A stretch of 40,284 nt of DNA from an uncultured Faecalibacterium sp. (GTDB lineage Bacteria > Bacillota > Clostridia > Oscillospirales > Ruminococcaceae). Of the stretch, positions 8,110-16,351 are shown in pieces. The stretch covers positions 1-40,284 of the forward strand of contig CAKSZU010000010.1 in NCBI GenBank assembly GCA_934526125.1, in the 5' to 3' direction. Position numbers and translations under genes: made by a program. Position 1 is the first letter of the stretch; each line of letters begins with the position of its first letter. The notes under the pieces are model-generated. The model worked only from the letters and a program-made list of their open reading frames with translations, was not told the origin of the DNA and did no database searches.

Positions 8110-9104
8110 CCCGGGCCTATCTCGCCTTTACCGAAAAGGGCTTTGCGCTGGCCGGGACCCTTGCGGCTGCCCTGCCCGGCAGCGTGAGCCGCTGCGGCGG
8201 GGACGGCGTCCGCCTTGCCGACTGGACCGCTGTGCGGTTTGCCGACTGCGATGCCCTGATCTTCGTGGGGGCCGTTGGCATCGCAGTGCGGGCCATCGCC
8301 CCCCACTGCCGCAGCAAGGCAAGCGACCCAGCCGTGGTGGCGGTGGACGAGTGCGGGCACTTTGCCGTGCCCCTGCTGTCGGGACATCTGGGCGGTGCCA
8401 ACGATCTGGCCCGGGCCCTTGCGGCGGTCTGCGGGGCAGTCCCGGTCATCACCACGGCCACCGATGCCAACGGCATCTTTGCGGTGGACGAGTGGGCAAA
8501 ACGCCAGAACTGCGCCGTACCGGAGCCGGAACGGATCAAGCACGTCAGCGGCCCGCTGCTGGACGGCAGAGTGGTTCCCTACTGGTCGGAGTTCCCGGTC
8601 GCCGGGGAGCCCCCCGCAGGGCTGTGCCCGGCAGATACGCAGGAAACCGCCGGGTTCGCCCTGACCGTCTGCCCCGCCGGGCAGGGCCTGCATCTGATCC
8701 CCCGCATCGGCGTTCTGGGCATCGGCTGCCGCCGGGGCACACCGGCGGAGCAGCTGGAAGAGGCCTTTGCCTCTTTCTGCGGCCGGAACCGGCTCTCGGC
8801 CCTGTGCATCACCGCTGCGGCCAGCATCGACCTGAAGCAGGACGAGCCCGGCCTGCTCGCCTTCTGCCGGGGCCGCGGCTGGCCGGTGACCTTTTTCTCC
8901 GCCGGGCAGCTGCAGCAGGTGCCCGGGCAGTTCACGGCCTCCGCCTTTGTCCGGAACGTCACCGGCGTGGACAATGTTTGCGAGCGGGCAGCGGTGCTGG
9001 CTTCCGGCGGGAGCATCCGCATTCCCAAACAGGCGGGCGGCGGCGTGACCTTCGCGCTGGCGCTCCGCCCCTATGCCCTGGACTGGAGGTGGCAGAATGT
9101 CTGA
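8106..9104 (+). CDS. cbiG: Cobalt-precorrin-5A hydrolase
   Basis: The 332-residue CbiG opens the delta-lactone of cobalt-precorrin-5A and releases acetaldehyde, the ring-contraction step special to the anaerobic route. The N-terminal domain has FVGAVGIAVRAIAP and DECGHFAVPLLSGHLGGAN; the latter is the most conserved CbiG block. The C-terminal domain begins near residue 200 with GVLGIGCRRGTPAEQLEEA. It contains ITAAASIDLKQDE and ends with SGGSIRIPKQAGGGVTFAL. All three CbiG regions are present, so the gene appears complete. The start overlaps cbiF by four bases and its end overlaps cbiH by eight. Confidence 0.96.
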   Translation: MTRAYLAFTEKGFALAGTLAAALPGSVSRCGGDGVRLADWTAVRFADCDALIFVGAVGIAVRAIAPHCRSKASDPAVVAVDECGHFAVPLLSGHLGGANDLARALAAVCGAVPVITTATDANGIFAVDEWAKRQNCAVPEPERIKHVSGPLLDGRVVPYWSEFPVAGEPPAGLCPADTQETAGFALTVCPAGQGLHLIPRIGVLGIGCRRGTPAEQLEEAFASFCGRNRLSALCITAAASIDLKQDEPGLLAFCRGRGWPVTFFSAGQLQQVPGQFTASAFVRNVTGVDNVCERAAVLASGGSIRIPKQAGGGVTFALALRPYALDWRWQNV

Positions 9105-9828
9105 AGTATTCGTGGTGGGTCTCGGCCCCGGTGACCCGCAGTTCCTGACCGCACAGGCGCAGAGCGCCTTAACACAAGCCGAGGTGCTGTGCGGCTATAC
9201 GGTCTATCTGGACCTGATCCGGCCCTATTTCCCGGAGAAAGAATTTTACTCCACCGGCATGACCCGGGAGCTGGACCGCTGCCGCTGGGCGCTGGAGACC
9301 GCCCGGGCCGGGCGCAAAGTGGCGCTGGTCTGCTCCGGCGACGCCGGGGTCTACGGCATGGCAAGCCCTCTTCTGGAGCTGGCGGAGGAGTTCCCGGACG
9401 TTCCGGTAGAGGTCGTCCCCGGGCTCACGGCCGCACTCAGCGGCGGCGCCGTGCTGGGGGCCCCGCTGGCCCATGATTTCTGCGTGATCTCCCTGTCCGA
9501 CCGGCTGACCCCCTGGGCCGTGATCGAAAAGCGGCTTGCGGCAGCGGCCATGGGGGATTTCTGCATCGCGCTGTACAACCCCGCTTCCAAAGGCCGTCCG
9601 GACTATCTGGCCCGGGCTGTGCGCATCCTGCTGGAACAGGGCAAAGCCCCTGAAACGGTCTGTGGGCTGGTCCGGAACATCGGCCGGAAGGGGCAGAGCC
9701 GCACCCTTATGACGCTGGCCGGGCTGGAGACTGCACCGGTGGATATGTTTACCACCGTGTACATCGGCAACGCCGCCACCCGGGCCCTGCGGGGCCGGAT
9801 GGTCACACCGAGGGGGTATCGCGCATGA
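9097..9828 (+). CDS. cbiH: Cobalt-precorrin-3 C17-methyltransferase (CbiH/CobJ)
   Basis: This 243-residue methylase contracts the ring and methylates C17. The motifs VGLGPGDPQFLTAQA, GYTVYLDLI, VCSGDAGVYGMASP and the YNPASKGRPDYL loop identify the CbiH/CobJ subfamily within the tetrapyrrole methylases. The ATG at 9097 lies inside the last codons of cbiG, with GGAGGT at 9085-9090 as its ribosome site. The following gene starts at an ATGA overlap. No fused Fe-S domain is seen, as expected for the anaerobic form. Confidence 0.96.
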   Translation: MSEVFVVGLGPGDPQFLTAQAQSALTQAEVLCGYTVYLDLIRPYFPEKEFYSTGMTRELDRCRWALETARAGRKVALVCSGDAGVYGMASPLLELAEEFPDVPVEVVPGLTAALSGGAVLGAPLAHDFCVISLSDRLTPWAVIEKRLAAAAMGDFCIALYNPASKGRPDYLARAVRILLEQGKAPETVCGLVRNIGRKGQSRTLMTLAGLETAPVDMFTTVYIGNAATRALRGRMVTPRGYRA

Positions 9829-10562
9829 AGATCGTCGTGTTCAGCGGCACCACCGAGGGCCGCATCCTCTCCCGGCAGCTGGCCGCGCTGGGGGCTCAGG
9901 TCCTTGTCAGCGTAGCCACCCCGCTGGGGGCCGAGGAGCAGGGCGAAGAGACCGGCATCACCGTCCACTGCGGGCGGCTGACCCCGGAGGAGATGGCCGC
10001 TCTTCTGCAGGGGGCCGACCTCTGCGTGGACGCCACCCACCCCTATGCCGTGGACGCCACCCGGAACATCCGCGCCGCCTGCGACGCCGCCGCCATCGAA
10101 TACCACCGGCTGCTCCGGGCCCAGAGCCCCCTGCCCGCCGGGAGCATGGTGTTCCGCTCGGCAGCCCACGCAGCCGAATTTCTGGCGGACACCCGGGGCA
10201 ATGTCCTGCTGGCCACCGGTGCCAAGGAGCTTTCCGCCTTCGGCGGGCTGGACCCCCAGCGGCTGTTCCCCCGGGTCCTGCCCACGAAAGAGGGCATCGC
10301 CGCCTGCGAAGCGGCGCAGATCCCCCACCGGAATATCATCGCCATGCAGGGGCCCTTTTCCTATGACCTGAACCTGGCCCTGATGGACCAGTTTTCCATC
10401 CGGTTCCTCATCACCAAGGACGGCGGGGCCGCGGGCGGCTTTGCCGAAAAGGCCCGGGCGGCGCAGGATGCCGGGGCCCAGCTCATCGTTATCCGCCGCC
10501 CGCCGGAACAGGGTGAGACTGCAGAGCAGATCCTCGCCCGCTGCAGGGAGGTGCTGCCATGA
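9825..10562 (+). CDS. cbiJ: Cobalt-precorrin-6A reductase
   Basis: The 245-residue CbiJ/CobK is an NAD(P)H-dependent reductase that reduces the macrocycle of cobalt-precorrin-6A. The N-terminal nucleotide-binding loop FSGTTEGRILSRQL, the DATHPYAVDATRN block and FLITKDGGAAGGFAEK are the conserved stretches of the family. Start and stop both overlap neighbours by four bases, between cbiH and cbiET. Length is typical and no damage is visible. Confidence 0.95.
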   Translation: MKIVVFSGTTEGRILSRQLAALGAQVLVSVATPLGAEEQGEETGITVHCGRLTPEEMAALLQGADLCVDATHPYAVDATRNIRAACDAAAIEYHRLLRAQSPLPAGSMVFRSAAHAAEFLADTRGNVLLATGAKELSAFGGLDPQRLFPRVLPTKEGIAACEAAQIPHRNIIAMQGPFSYDLNLALMDQFSIRFLITKDGGAAGGFAEKARAAQDAGAQLIVIRRPPEQGETAEQILARCREVLP

Positions 10563-11761
10563 TCACGCTGATCGGCATGGGCTCCGGGACCCCCGGAAGC
10601 CTGACGGCCCGGGGCCTTGCCGCCCTGCAGAGGGCCGACCTGATCCTCGGGGCACGGCGGCTGCTGGAACAGCTGCCCGCAGGCTGCACCCCGAACCGGA
10701 AAGCGCTGTATAAACCGGAGGAGATCCTTGCCTGTCTGGCCGAAACCACGGCGGAACAGGCCGCCGTGGTCTACAGCGGCGACACGGGGTTCTACTCCGG
10801 GGCATCGGGCTTGCTGCCCATGCTCCGGGCCTGCGGCATCTCCTGCAACGTGATCCCCGGGCTTTCCAGCGTCCAGCTGCTTGCCGCGGCCGTCGGCCGC
10901 CCCTGGCAGGACTGGAAGCTGGTCTCGGCCCACGGCTGTTCCTGCGACCCGGTGGCCGAGTGCCTTACCGCCGGGGCGCATCCGGTCTTTTTCCTGACCG
11001 GCGGCGCAGAGACCCCTGCCACCCTCTGCGCCCGGCTCACCGAAGCCGGGCTGGGCGCGGCCCATGCGCTGGCGGGTGAGAATCTGGGCACCCCGGAGGA
11101 GAAGATCTCCTTCGGCACCGCCCGGGAGTTTGCCGGGCGGCAGTTCGCCTCCCTGAGCGTTCTGCTGGTGGAGCATTTTCCCCTGCCGGACCGGCGGTGC
11201 GCCGGTCTGCCGGATGAAGCCTTCCTCCGGGGCGAAGTGCCCATGACCAAGCAGGAAGTGCGGGCCGCCGCGCTGGCAAAGCTGGCCGTCCGCCCCGAGG
11301 ACATCCTGTGGGATGTGGGGGCCGGAACCGGCAGCGTCAGCGTAGAGCTGGCCCTTGCCGCCCCCCGAGGGCAGGTGTACGCCGTCGAGTGTAACGAGAC
11401 CGCCTGCGGGCTCATCCGGCAGAACCGGGAGAAGTTCGCCGCCTTCAACCTGACTCTAATCGAAGGAAAAGCCCCGGATGCACTGAAAGCTCTGCCCGCC
11501 CCGGACGCCGTTTTCATCGGCGGCACCAAAGGCGGCATGGCCGGGGTCGTGGATGCCGTGCTGGAAAAGAACCCCTCCGCCCGCATCTGCATTTCCGCCA
11601 TCGCACTGGAGACCCTCAGCGCCGCCGTTGCCGCCCTGACGGCCCACGGCCTTTCCGCCGAGGTGACCCAGATCGCCGTCAGCCGCACCCGGCCCGCCGG
11701 GCGGCTGCATCTGCTGATGGCCAACAACCCCGTTTTCCTCATTACAGGTACAAACTCATGA
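10559..11761 (+). CDS. cbiET: CbiE-CbiT fusion (precorrin-7 C5- and C15-methyltransferase/decarboxylase)
   Basis: The 400-residue protein combines CbiE (residues 1 to ~205; tetrapyrrole methylase fold with GMGSGTPGSLTARG and YSGDTGFYSGASGL) with CbiT (~210-400). CbiT is a Rossmann methyltransferase with SAM motif DILWDVGAGTGSVSVELA. It also has the PMTKQEVRAAALAKL lead-in and a FIGGTKG block. Together they methylate C5 and C15 and decarboxylate the C12 acetate, the reaction done by CobL in aerobes. The fused order E then T is common in Firmicutes and in CobL. ATGA overlaps link it to cbiJ and cbiA. Confidence 0.95.
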   Translation: MITLIGMGSGTPGSLTARGLAALQRADLILGARRLLEQLPAGCTPNRKALYKPEEILACLAETTAEQAAVVYSGDTGFYSGASGLLPMLRACGISCNVIPGLSSVQLLAAAVGRPWQDWKLVSAHGCSCDPVAECLTAGAHPVFFLTGGAETPATLCARLTEAGLGAAHALAGENLGTPEEKISFGTAREFAGRQFASLSVLLVEHFPLPDRRCAGLPDEAFLRGEVPMTKQEVRAAALAKLAVRPEDILWDVGAGTGSVSVELALAAPRGQVYAVECNETACGLIRQNREKFAAFNLTLIEGKAPDALKALPAPDAVFIGGTKGGMAGVVDAVLEKNPSARICISAIALETLSAAVAALTAHGLSAEVTQIAVSRTRPAGRLHLLMANNPVFLITGTNS

Positions 11762-13116
11762 TGCAGTTTCTCATCGCCGCGCCGCGCTCCGGCAGCGGCA
11801 AGACCACCGTCACCTGCGCCCTGCTGGCGGCACTGAAACGGTGCGGGGCCGACCCCTGCGCCTTCAAGAGCGGGCCGGACTACATCGACCCCATGTTCCA
11901 CCGGTCGGTGCTGGGGGTGGAGAGCCACAATCTGGACCTCTGCCTTTCCGACAGGGCCGCGGTACAAAATCTGTACGCCCGTTATGCCGCCGGGCATGGG
12001 GCCGCCGTGTGCGAGGGTGCCATGGGCTTTTACGACGGCCAGGGCCTGACCACCCGCGCCAGCGCCTGGGAGCTGGCCGACACTCTGGGCCTGCCGGTGC
12101 TGCTGGTCATCCAGCCCAGGGGGGCCAGCGTGACGCTGGCGGCTGAGATTCAGGGCCTTGTGCATTTCAGGCCGAAGAGCCACATTGCGGGCATCCTGCT
12201 CAACGACTGCTCCGAAAAACTGTACATAATGCTCAGACCCCTGCTGGAAGCTGAGACCGGCCTGCCGGTGCTGGGGTATCTGCCCCGCCTGCCGCAGGCG
12301 GCGGTGGAGAGCCGCCATCTGGGCCTGAAAACCGCCGGGGAGATCAGCGATCTGCAGGAGAAGATCGGCCAGCTGGCCGATGCACTCTCCGCGACTCTGG
12401 ACTGGGCAAAGCTGGAAGCGCTGACCGACCGGCCTGCCCCGGCGGGATGCCCACCGGATATTCTGCCGAACACATCCCGGGTCCGCATCGCGGTGGCAAA
12501 AGACGAAGCCTTCTGCTTTACCTACGCCGAAACGCTGGACGCCCTGCGTGAAGCCGGGGCCGAGCTGGTGTTCTTCAGCCCGGTGCAGGATACGGCCCTG
12601 CCGGAGGATGTCGGCGGGCTGTACCTGCCCGGGGGCTACCCGGAGCTGTACGCCCGGCAGCTGAGTGAAAACACCTCCATGCTTACCGCCGTCCGGGCTG
12701 CCGTTCACGGCGGCCTGCCCACCGCGGCCGAGTGCGGCGGATTTCTGTATCTGGGGCAGACGCTGGAAGATGCCGACGGCACGGTCTGGCCCATGGCGGG
12801 CGTCCTGCCCGGGCGCGGTTTCCGGGTCGGTCGGCTGGTGCGGTTCGGTTATGCCGAACTGACCGCCAAAACCGACAGCCTGCTGTTCCGCGCCGGGGAG
12901 CATTTGTATATTCATGAATTCCATCACTGGGATTCCACCGACAACGGCTGTGCATTCACTGCCGTAAAAAACGAGAAAACACAGTGGGAATGCGGCTTTG
13001 CAAACGAGCATTTCTATGCCGGTTTCCCGCATTTATACTGGGCAGGCACCCCCTTGCCCCGCCGCTTTGTGCGCGGTGCCCTGTATTACAAGCGACATCA
13101 GAGGAACGACTTATGA
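11758..13116 (+). CDS. cbiA: Cobyrinate a,c-diamide synthase
   Basis: The 452-residue glutamine amidotransferase amidates the a and c carboxylates of (cobalt) cobyrinate with ATP. The N-terminal DTBS-like ATPase has P-loop APRSGSGKTTV and FKSGPDYIDPMFH. The C-terminal class I GATase has a YLPGGYPELYA segment and the nucleophile Cys in AECGGFLYLG. Its His candidates are in HEFHHWD and AGFPHLYW. The start overlaps the cbiET stop (ATGATG; the first ATG is the overlap codon). Both domains look complete. Confidence 0.96.
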   Translation: MMQFLIAAPRSGSGKTTVTCALLAALKRCGADPCAFKSGPDYIDPMFHRSVLGVESHNLDLCLSDRAAVQNLYARYAAGHGAAVCEGAMGFYDGQGLTTRASAWELADTLGLPVLLVIQPRGASVTLAAEIQGLVHFRPKSHIAGILLNDCSEKLYIMLRPLLEAETGLPVLGYLPRLPQAAVESRHLGLKTAGEISDLQEKIGQLADALSATLDWAKLEALTDRPAPAGCPPDILPNTSRVRIAVAKDEAFCFTYAETLDALREAGAELVFFSPVQDTALPEDVGGLYLPGGYPELYARQLSENTSMLTAVRAAVHGGLPTAAECGGFLYLGQTLEDADGTVWPMAGVLPGRGFRVGRLVRFGYAELTAKTDSLLFRAGEHLYIHEFHHWDSTDNGCAFTAVKNEKTQWECGFANEHFYAGFPHLYWAGTPLPRRFVRGALYYKRHQRNDL

Positions 13117-14177
13117 CCGAAACCGAACTCAAAACCCTGCTTTCCGGCATCACCCCGCCGGACGAAGCGGCCCGGGCGGCGGCCCATGCCCACTGGGCCG
13201 GCCTGGCAAAGCCCCTGGGCGGACTGGGTGCGCTGGAAACGATGCTGGAAGATGCCGCCGCCCTGACCGGGGATGCCGTGCTGGATTTCTCCCGCCGGGC
13301 GGTGCTGGTACTCTGCGCCGACAACGGCGTGGTGGCCCAGGGTGTGAGCCAGACCGACCAGAGCGTGACCCGGGCGGTGGCGGAAAATCTGGCCGCCCAC
13401 CGCACCAGTGTCTGCCAGATGGCAAAGACCGCCCATTGTGAGGTGGTGCCCGTGGATCTGGGCATGGCCGGAGCGCCGGTGCCCGGGGTAACGGACTGCC
13501 GCATCGCCGCCGGGACTGCCGATTTCACCGCAGGGCCCGCCATGAGCCGGGCACAGGCGGTGGAAGCCATCGCGGCAGGCATCCGTCTGGTGCAGCAGCA
13601 GAAAGCGGCCGGGATGCGGCTGCTGGCCACCGGCGAAATGGGCATCGGCAACACCACCACGTCCAGCGCGGTGGCGGCGGTCCTGCTGAGCCAGCCGGTG
13701 CAGCTGATGACCGGCCGGGGGGCCGGGCTTTCGGATGAAGGTCTGGCCCGGAAGCTGGACGCCATCCGCCGCGGCATCTCGGTGAACCGCCCCGACCCCG
13801 CCGACCCGCTGGACGTGCTGGCCAAGCTGGGCGGGTTCGACATTGCGGGCCTGTGCGGTGTTTTTCTGGGCGGTGCGCTGGAACGGATCCCGGTGCTGAT
13901 GGACGGTTTCATCAGCGGAGCAGCGGCTCTGTGTGCCGTCCGGCTCTGCCCTGCCGCCGCCAAGGCCGTGTTCGCCAGTCACTGCTCCTCCGAGCCTGCG
14001 GCCCGGCTGGTGCTGGATGCGCTGGGCAAAGCTCCGCTCCTCATCGCAGGGCTCCACCTGGGCGAGGGCACCGGAGCCGTGGCCAGCATCCCTCTGTGGG
14101 ACATGGCCCTTGCGGTCTACGACCACTGTTATTCCTTCACGGAGGGCGGCATCACGCCGTATTCCCCCCAATGCTGA
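13113..14177 (+). CDS. cobT: Nicotinate-nucleotide:dimethylbenzimidazole phosphoribosyltransferase
   Basis: The 354-residue CobT activates the lower-ligand base, forming alpha-ribazole phosphate from nicotinate mononucleotide. Conserved blocks are AKPLGGLGALE, CADNGVVAQGVSQ, EMGIGNTTTSSA and the C-terminal catalytic-Glu region HCSSEPAARL, then AGLHLGEGTGA. The gene overlaps cbiA by four bases at the start and cobU at the end. No dimethylbenzimidazole synthesis genes (bluB, bzaA-F) are seen in the window, so the native base may come from elsewhere in the genome or from other gut bacteria. Confidence 0.96.
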   Translation: MTETELKTLLSGITPPDEAARAAAHAHWAGLAKPLGGLGALETMLEDAAALTGDAVLDFSRRAVLVLCADNGVVAQGVSQTDQSVTRAVAENLAAHRTSVCQMAKTAHCEVVPVDLGMAGAPVPGVTDCRIAAGTADFTAGPAMSRAQAVEAIAAGIRLVQQQKAAGMRLLATGEMGIGNTTTSSAVAAVLLSQPVQLMTGRGAGLSDEGLARKLDAIRRGISVNRPDPADPLDVLAKLGGFDIAGLCGVFLGGALERIPVLMDGFISGAAALCAVRLCPAAAKAVFASHCSSEPAARLVLDALGKAPLLIAGLHLGEGTGAVASIPLWDMALAVYDHCYSFTEGGITPYSPQC

Positions 14178-14692
14178 CGCTGGTTCTGGGCGGTGCCGCC
14201 AGCGGAAAAAGCGAATATGCCGAGGGTCTTGTGCTGAAACAGGCCCTGCCCCGGTACTACCTTGCCACCATGCAGGTCTGGGACGCCGAGTGCGCCGCCC
14301 GGGTGGAAAAGCACCGGAAGATGCGGGCGGAAAAGCAGTTTGAGACCATTGAGTGCCCCCTGCATCTCGGCACGGTCCGCCTGCCCGCCCGGGGCACCGC
14401 ACTGCTGGAAGATCTGGGCAACCTGACCGCAAACGAACTGTACGACCCCAGCGGAGCCGGTGAAAACGCCGCCGGGGCCATCCTGGCCGGACTGGATACC
14501 GTGTACGCCCAGTGTGAAAACCTGATCGTGGTCTCCAACGAGGTGTTCAGCGGCGGGGCCGACTATGCCGGGGACACCGACCTCTATCTGAACGCGCTGG
14601 CCCGGGTGAACAACGCCCTTGCCGCCCGGGCCGATGCCGTGGTGCGGGTGGTGTGCGGCATCCCGGTGTATTATAAAGGAGTGGAAAAATGA
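14171..14692 (+). CDS. cobU: Adenosylcobinamide kinase/guanylyltransferase (CobU)
   Basis: The 173-residue CobU phosphorylates adenosylcobinamide and attaches GMP to give AdoCbi-GDP. The P-loop GGAASGKS, the KHRKMRAEKQFETIE stretch (equivalent to the region with the guanylylated His), LLEDLGNL and VVSNEVFSGG are visible. The usual NEVGxGIVP loop is altered here to NEVFSGGADY, followed by ADAVVRVVCGIPVYYKG at the C-terminus. The ATG lies inside the last codons of cobT. A second, much shorter CobU-like gene lies two genes downstream and retains the loop this copy has lost. Confidence 0.92.
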   Translation: MLTLVLGGAASGKSEYAEGLVLKQALPRYYLATMQVWDAECAARVEKHRKMRAEKQFETIECPLHLGTVRLPARGTALLEDLGNLTANELYDPSGAGENAAGAILAGLDTVYAQCENLIVVSNEVFSGGADYAGDTDLYLNALARVNNALAARADAVVRVVCGIPVYYKGVEK

Positions 14693-15441
14693 TCCTGCTG
14701 CAGACCATTGCGGTGGCCTTTGCCATGTTCTCGGCACTGCCGGTGCCGCAGTTTGAGTGGACCCCGAAGAATATGCGGTATGCCCTGTGTGCTTTCCCCC
14801 TGATCGGGCTGGTGTGCGGCGGGCTGTGGTGCCTGTGCGGTGCCCTGCCCCTGCCTGCCCCCGCAAGGGCCGCCGGGTTCTGCCTGATCCCGGTCTGGGT
14901 CACCGGCGGCATCCATCTGGACGGCTACGCCGACACCTGCGACGCCCTTTCCAGCTACGGCGATCGGGAAAAGAAGCTGTCCATCCTCAAGGACCCCCAC
15001 TGCGGGGCCTTTGCGGTCATCCGTCTGTGCAGTTACTTTGCGGCCTATCTGGCCCTCTGCGCCTGCGTCCGCTTCACGCCCCGCGCCGGGCTGCTCTGGA
15101 CGCTGGCGCTGGTACTGGAGCGGGCGCTCTCCGGGCTGGCCGTGGCGGCTTTTCCGCTGGCAAAGAACACCGGCCTCGCCCACACCTTCGCCACGGCGGC
15201 CGACCGCACTGCGGTGCGCAACGTGCTGATCGTTCTGGCCGCCGGCCTGTCGGCGGTCCTGCTGGCGCTGGGCGGCTGGGCGCTGGTGCTGGCGGCACTG
15301 CTCTGCCTGTGGCGGTATCACGCCGTTGCGCAGAAGCAGTTCGGCGGCATCACCGGCGACCTGGCCGGGTGGTTCCTGCAAAAGACCGAGATCTGGATGC
15401 TGGCGGCGCTGGCCGCCTGTCAATGGGGAGGGCTGTTATGA
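14689..15441 (+). CDS. cobS: Adenosylcobinamide-GDP ribazoletransferase (cobalamin synthase)
   Basis: The 250-residue membrane protein joins AdoCbi-GDP with alpha-ribazole (phosphate), the last assembly step. It has about six hydrophobic segments. The signature GGIHLDGYADTCDAL near residue 76 carries the acidic metal-binding residues. A second block, YGDREKKLSILKDPHCGAF, also matches CobS. Start and stop overlap cobU and the short cobU-like gene by four bases. Confidence 0.95.
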   Translation: MILLQTIAVAFAMFSALPVPQFEWTPKNMRYALCAFPLIGLVCGGLWCLCGALPLPAPARAAGFCLIPVWVTGGIHLDGYADTCDALSSYGDREKKLSILKDPHCGAFAVIRLCSYFAAYLALCACVRFTPRAGLLWTLALVLERALSGLAVAAFPLAKNTGLAHTFATAADRTAVRNVLIVLAAGLSAVLLALGGWALVLAALLCLWRYHAVAQKQFGGITGDLAGWFLQKTEIWMLAALAACQWGGLL

Positions 15442-15758
15442 TCTTCATCACCGGGCCGCTGTACAGCGGCAAGCGCACCTTTGCGCAGAAGCTTCCCGGC
15501 CAGTGCCTTGCCGACGTGCAGGAGCTGGCCGCCGGGGCCAACGACCTGACCGCTCTGGCCGACCGTCTGGCCGGACAGTATGACATCCTCATCGCCACCG
15601 AGGTGGGGGGCGGTGTGGTCCCCGTGGACGCCGGACAGCGCGCTGCGCGGGAAGCCGCCGGGCGGCTTGCCTGCCTGCTGGCGGCGCGGGCCGACTGCGT
15701 GGTGCAGATGTTCTGCGGCATCCCCACCATCCTGAAAGGAGAACTGCCGGAATGCTGA
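15438..15758 (+). CDS. Miniature CobU-like P-loop protein
   Basis: This 106-residue protein aligns with the two ends of CobU but lacks the middle ~65 residues. It has a P-loop GPLYSGKRT at residues 6-14, then IATEVGGGVVPVDAGQRAAREAAGRL and a closing ADCVVQMFCGIPTILKG. The region with the guanylylated His of CobU is absent, while the EVGxGxVP nucleotide loop altered in the full-length copy is kept. It overlaps cobS (ATGA) and cobC (7 bases), so it is under the same coupling. It could be a kinase-only remnant, a partner subunit of the other CobU, or a decaying duplicate. Function is inferred only. Confidence 0.82.
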   Translation: MIFITGPLYSGKRTFAQKLPGQCLADVQELAAGANDLTALADRLAGQYDILIATEVGGGVVPVDAGQRAAREAAGRLACLLAARADCVVQMFCGIPTILKGELPEC

Positions 15759-16351
15759 TCTATCTTCTGCGCCACGGGCTGACCGCCTACAATGCCGAAA
15801 AGCGCTATCAGGGACAGCGGGATATCCCCCTGTCGCCGGAGGGGCGGGCGCAGCTGCGCCGGGCCGAGCTTTCGCCCCGCACCGTCTACATCACCCCCCT
15901 CTGCCGCACCCGGCAGACGGCGGAGGTGCTGTTCCCCGAAGCCGAGCTGGTAGAAGTACCGGACCTTCAGGAAATGTGCTTTGGCAGCTTCGAGGGCCGC
16001 AGCTTCATCGAGATGGAGCATGACCCCGACTACCTGGCCTGGGTCAATGCCAACTGCGAAAGTCCCTGCCCCGACGGCGAGACCAAGGCTATTTTTTCGG
16101 ACCGGGTCTGCCGGGCCTTTGCCGCACTGGTGGACAAGGCCCTTGCCGACGGCGAGGAAACGCTGGTCATCCTGGCCCACGGCGGCACCCAGATGGCCGC
16201 CATGGAGCGGTTTGCCCTGCCCCATGAGGATTATTACCACTGGTGCGCCCCCAATGCCGGGGGCTACCTGCTGGACGCCCGGGACTGGGCCGGGCAGCGG
16301 GTGCTGCACCTCGTCCGCACCGTACAGTATACCAAGGAGGCTGCAGAATGA
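15752..16351 (+). CDS. cobC: Alpha-ribazole-5'-phosphate phosphatase-like histidine phosphatase
   Basis: The 199-residue protein is a phosphoglycerate-mutase-type histidine phosphatase. It has the catalytic RHG motif at the N-terminus (YLLRHGLTAYN), TPLCRTRQTAEVL, LQEMCFGSFEG and the second catalytic His in ILAHGGTQMAAM. In a B12 cluster this family removes the phosphate from alpha-ribazole phosphate or from cobalamin phosphate (CobC). The specific substrate is inferred from context because the fold is shared with many phosphatases. It overlaps the mini-CobU gene at the 5' end and cbiB at the 3' end. Confidence 0.88.
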   Translation: MLIYLLRHGLTAYNAEKRYQGQRDIPLSPEGRAQLRRAELSPRTVYITPLCRTRQTAEVLFPEAELVEVPDLQEMCFGSFEGRSFIEMEHDPDYLAWVNANCESPCPDGETKAIFSDRVCRAFAALVDKALADGEETLVILAHGGTQMAAMERFALPHEDYYHWCAPNAGGYLLDARDWAGQRVLHLVRTVQYTKEAAE

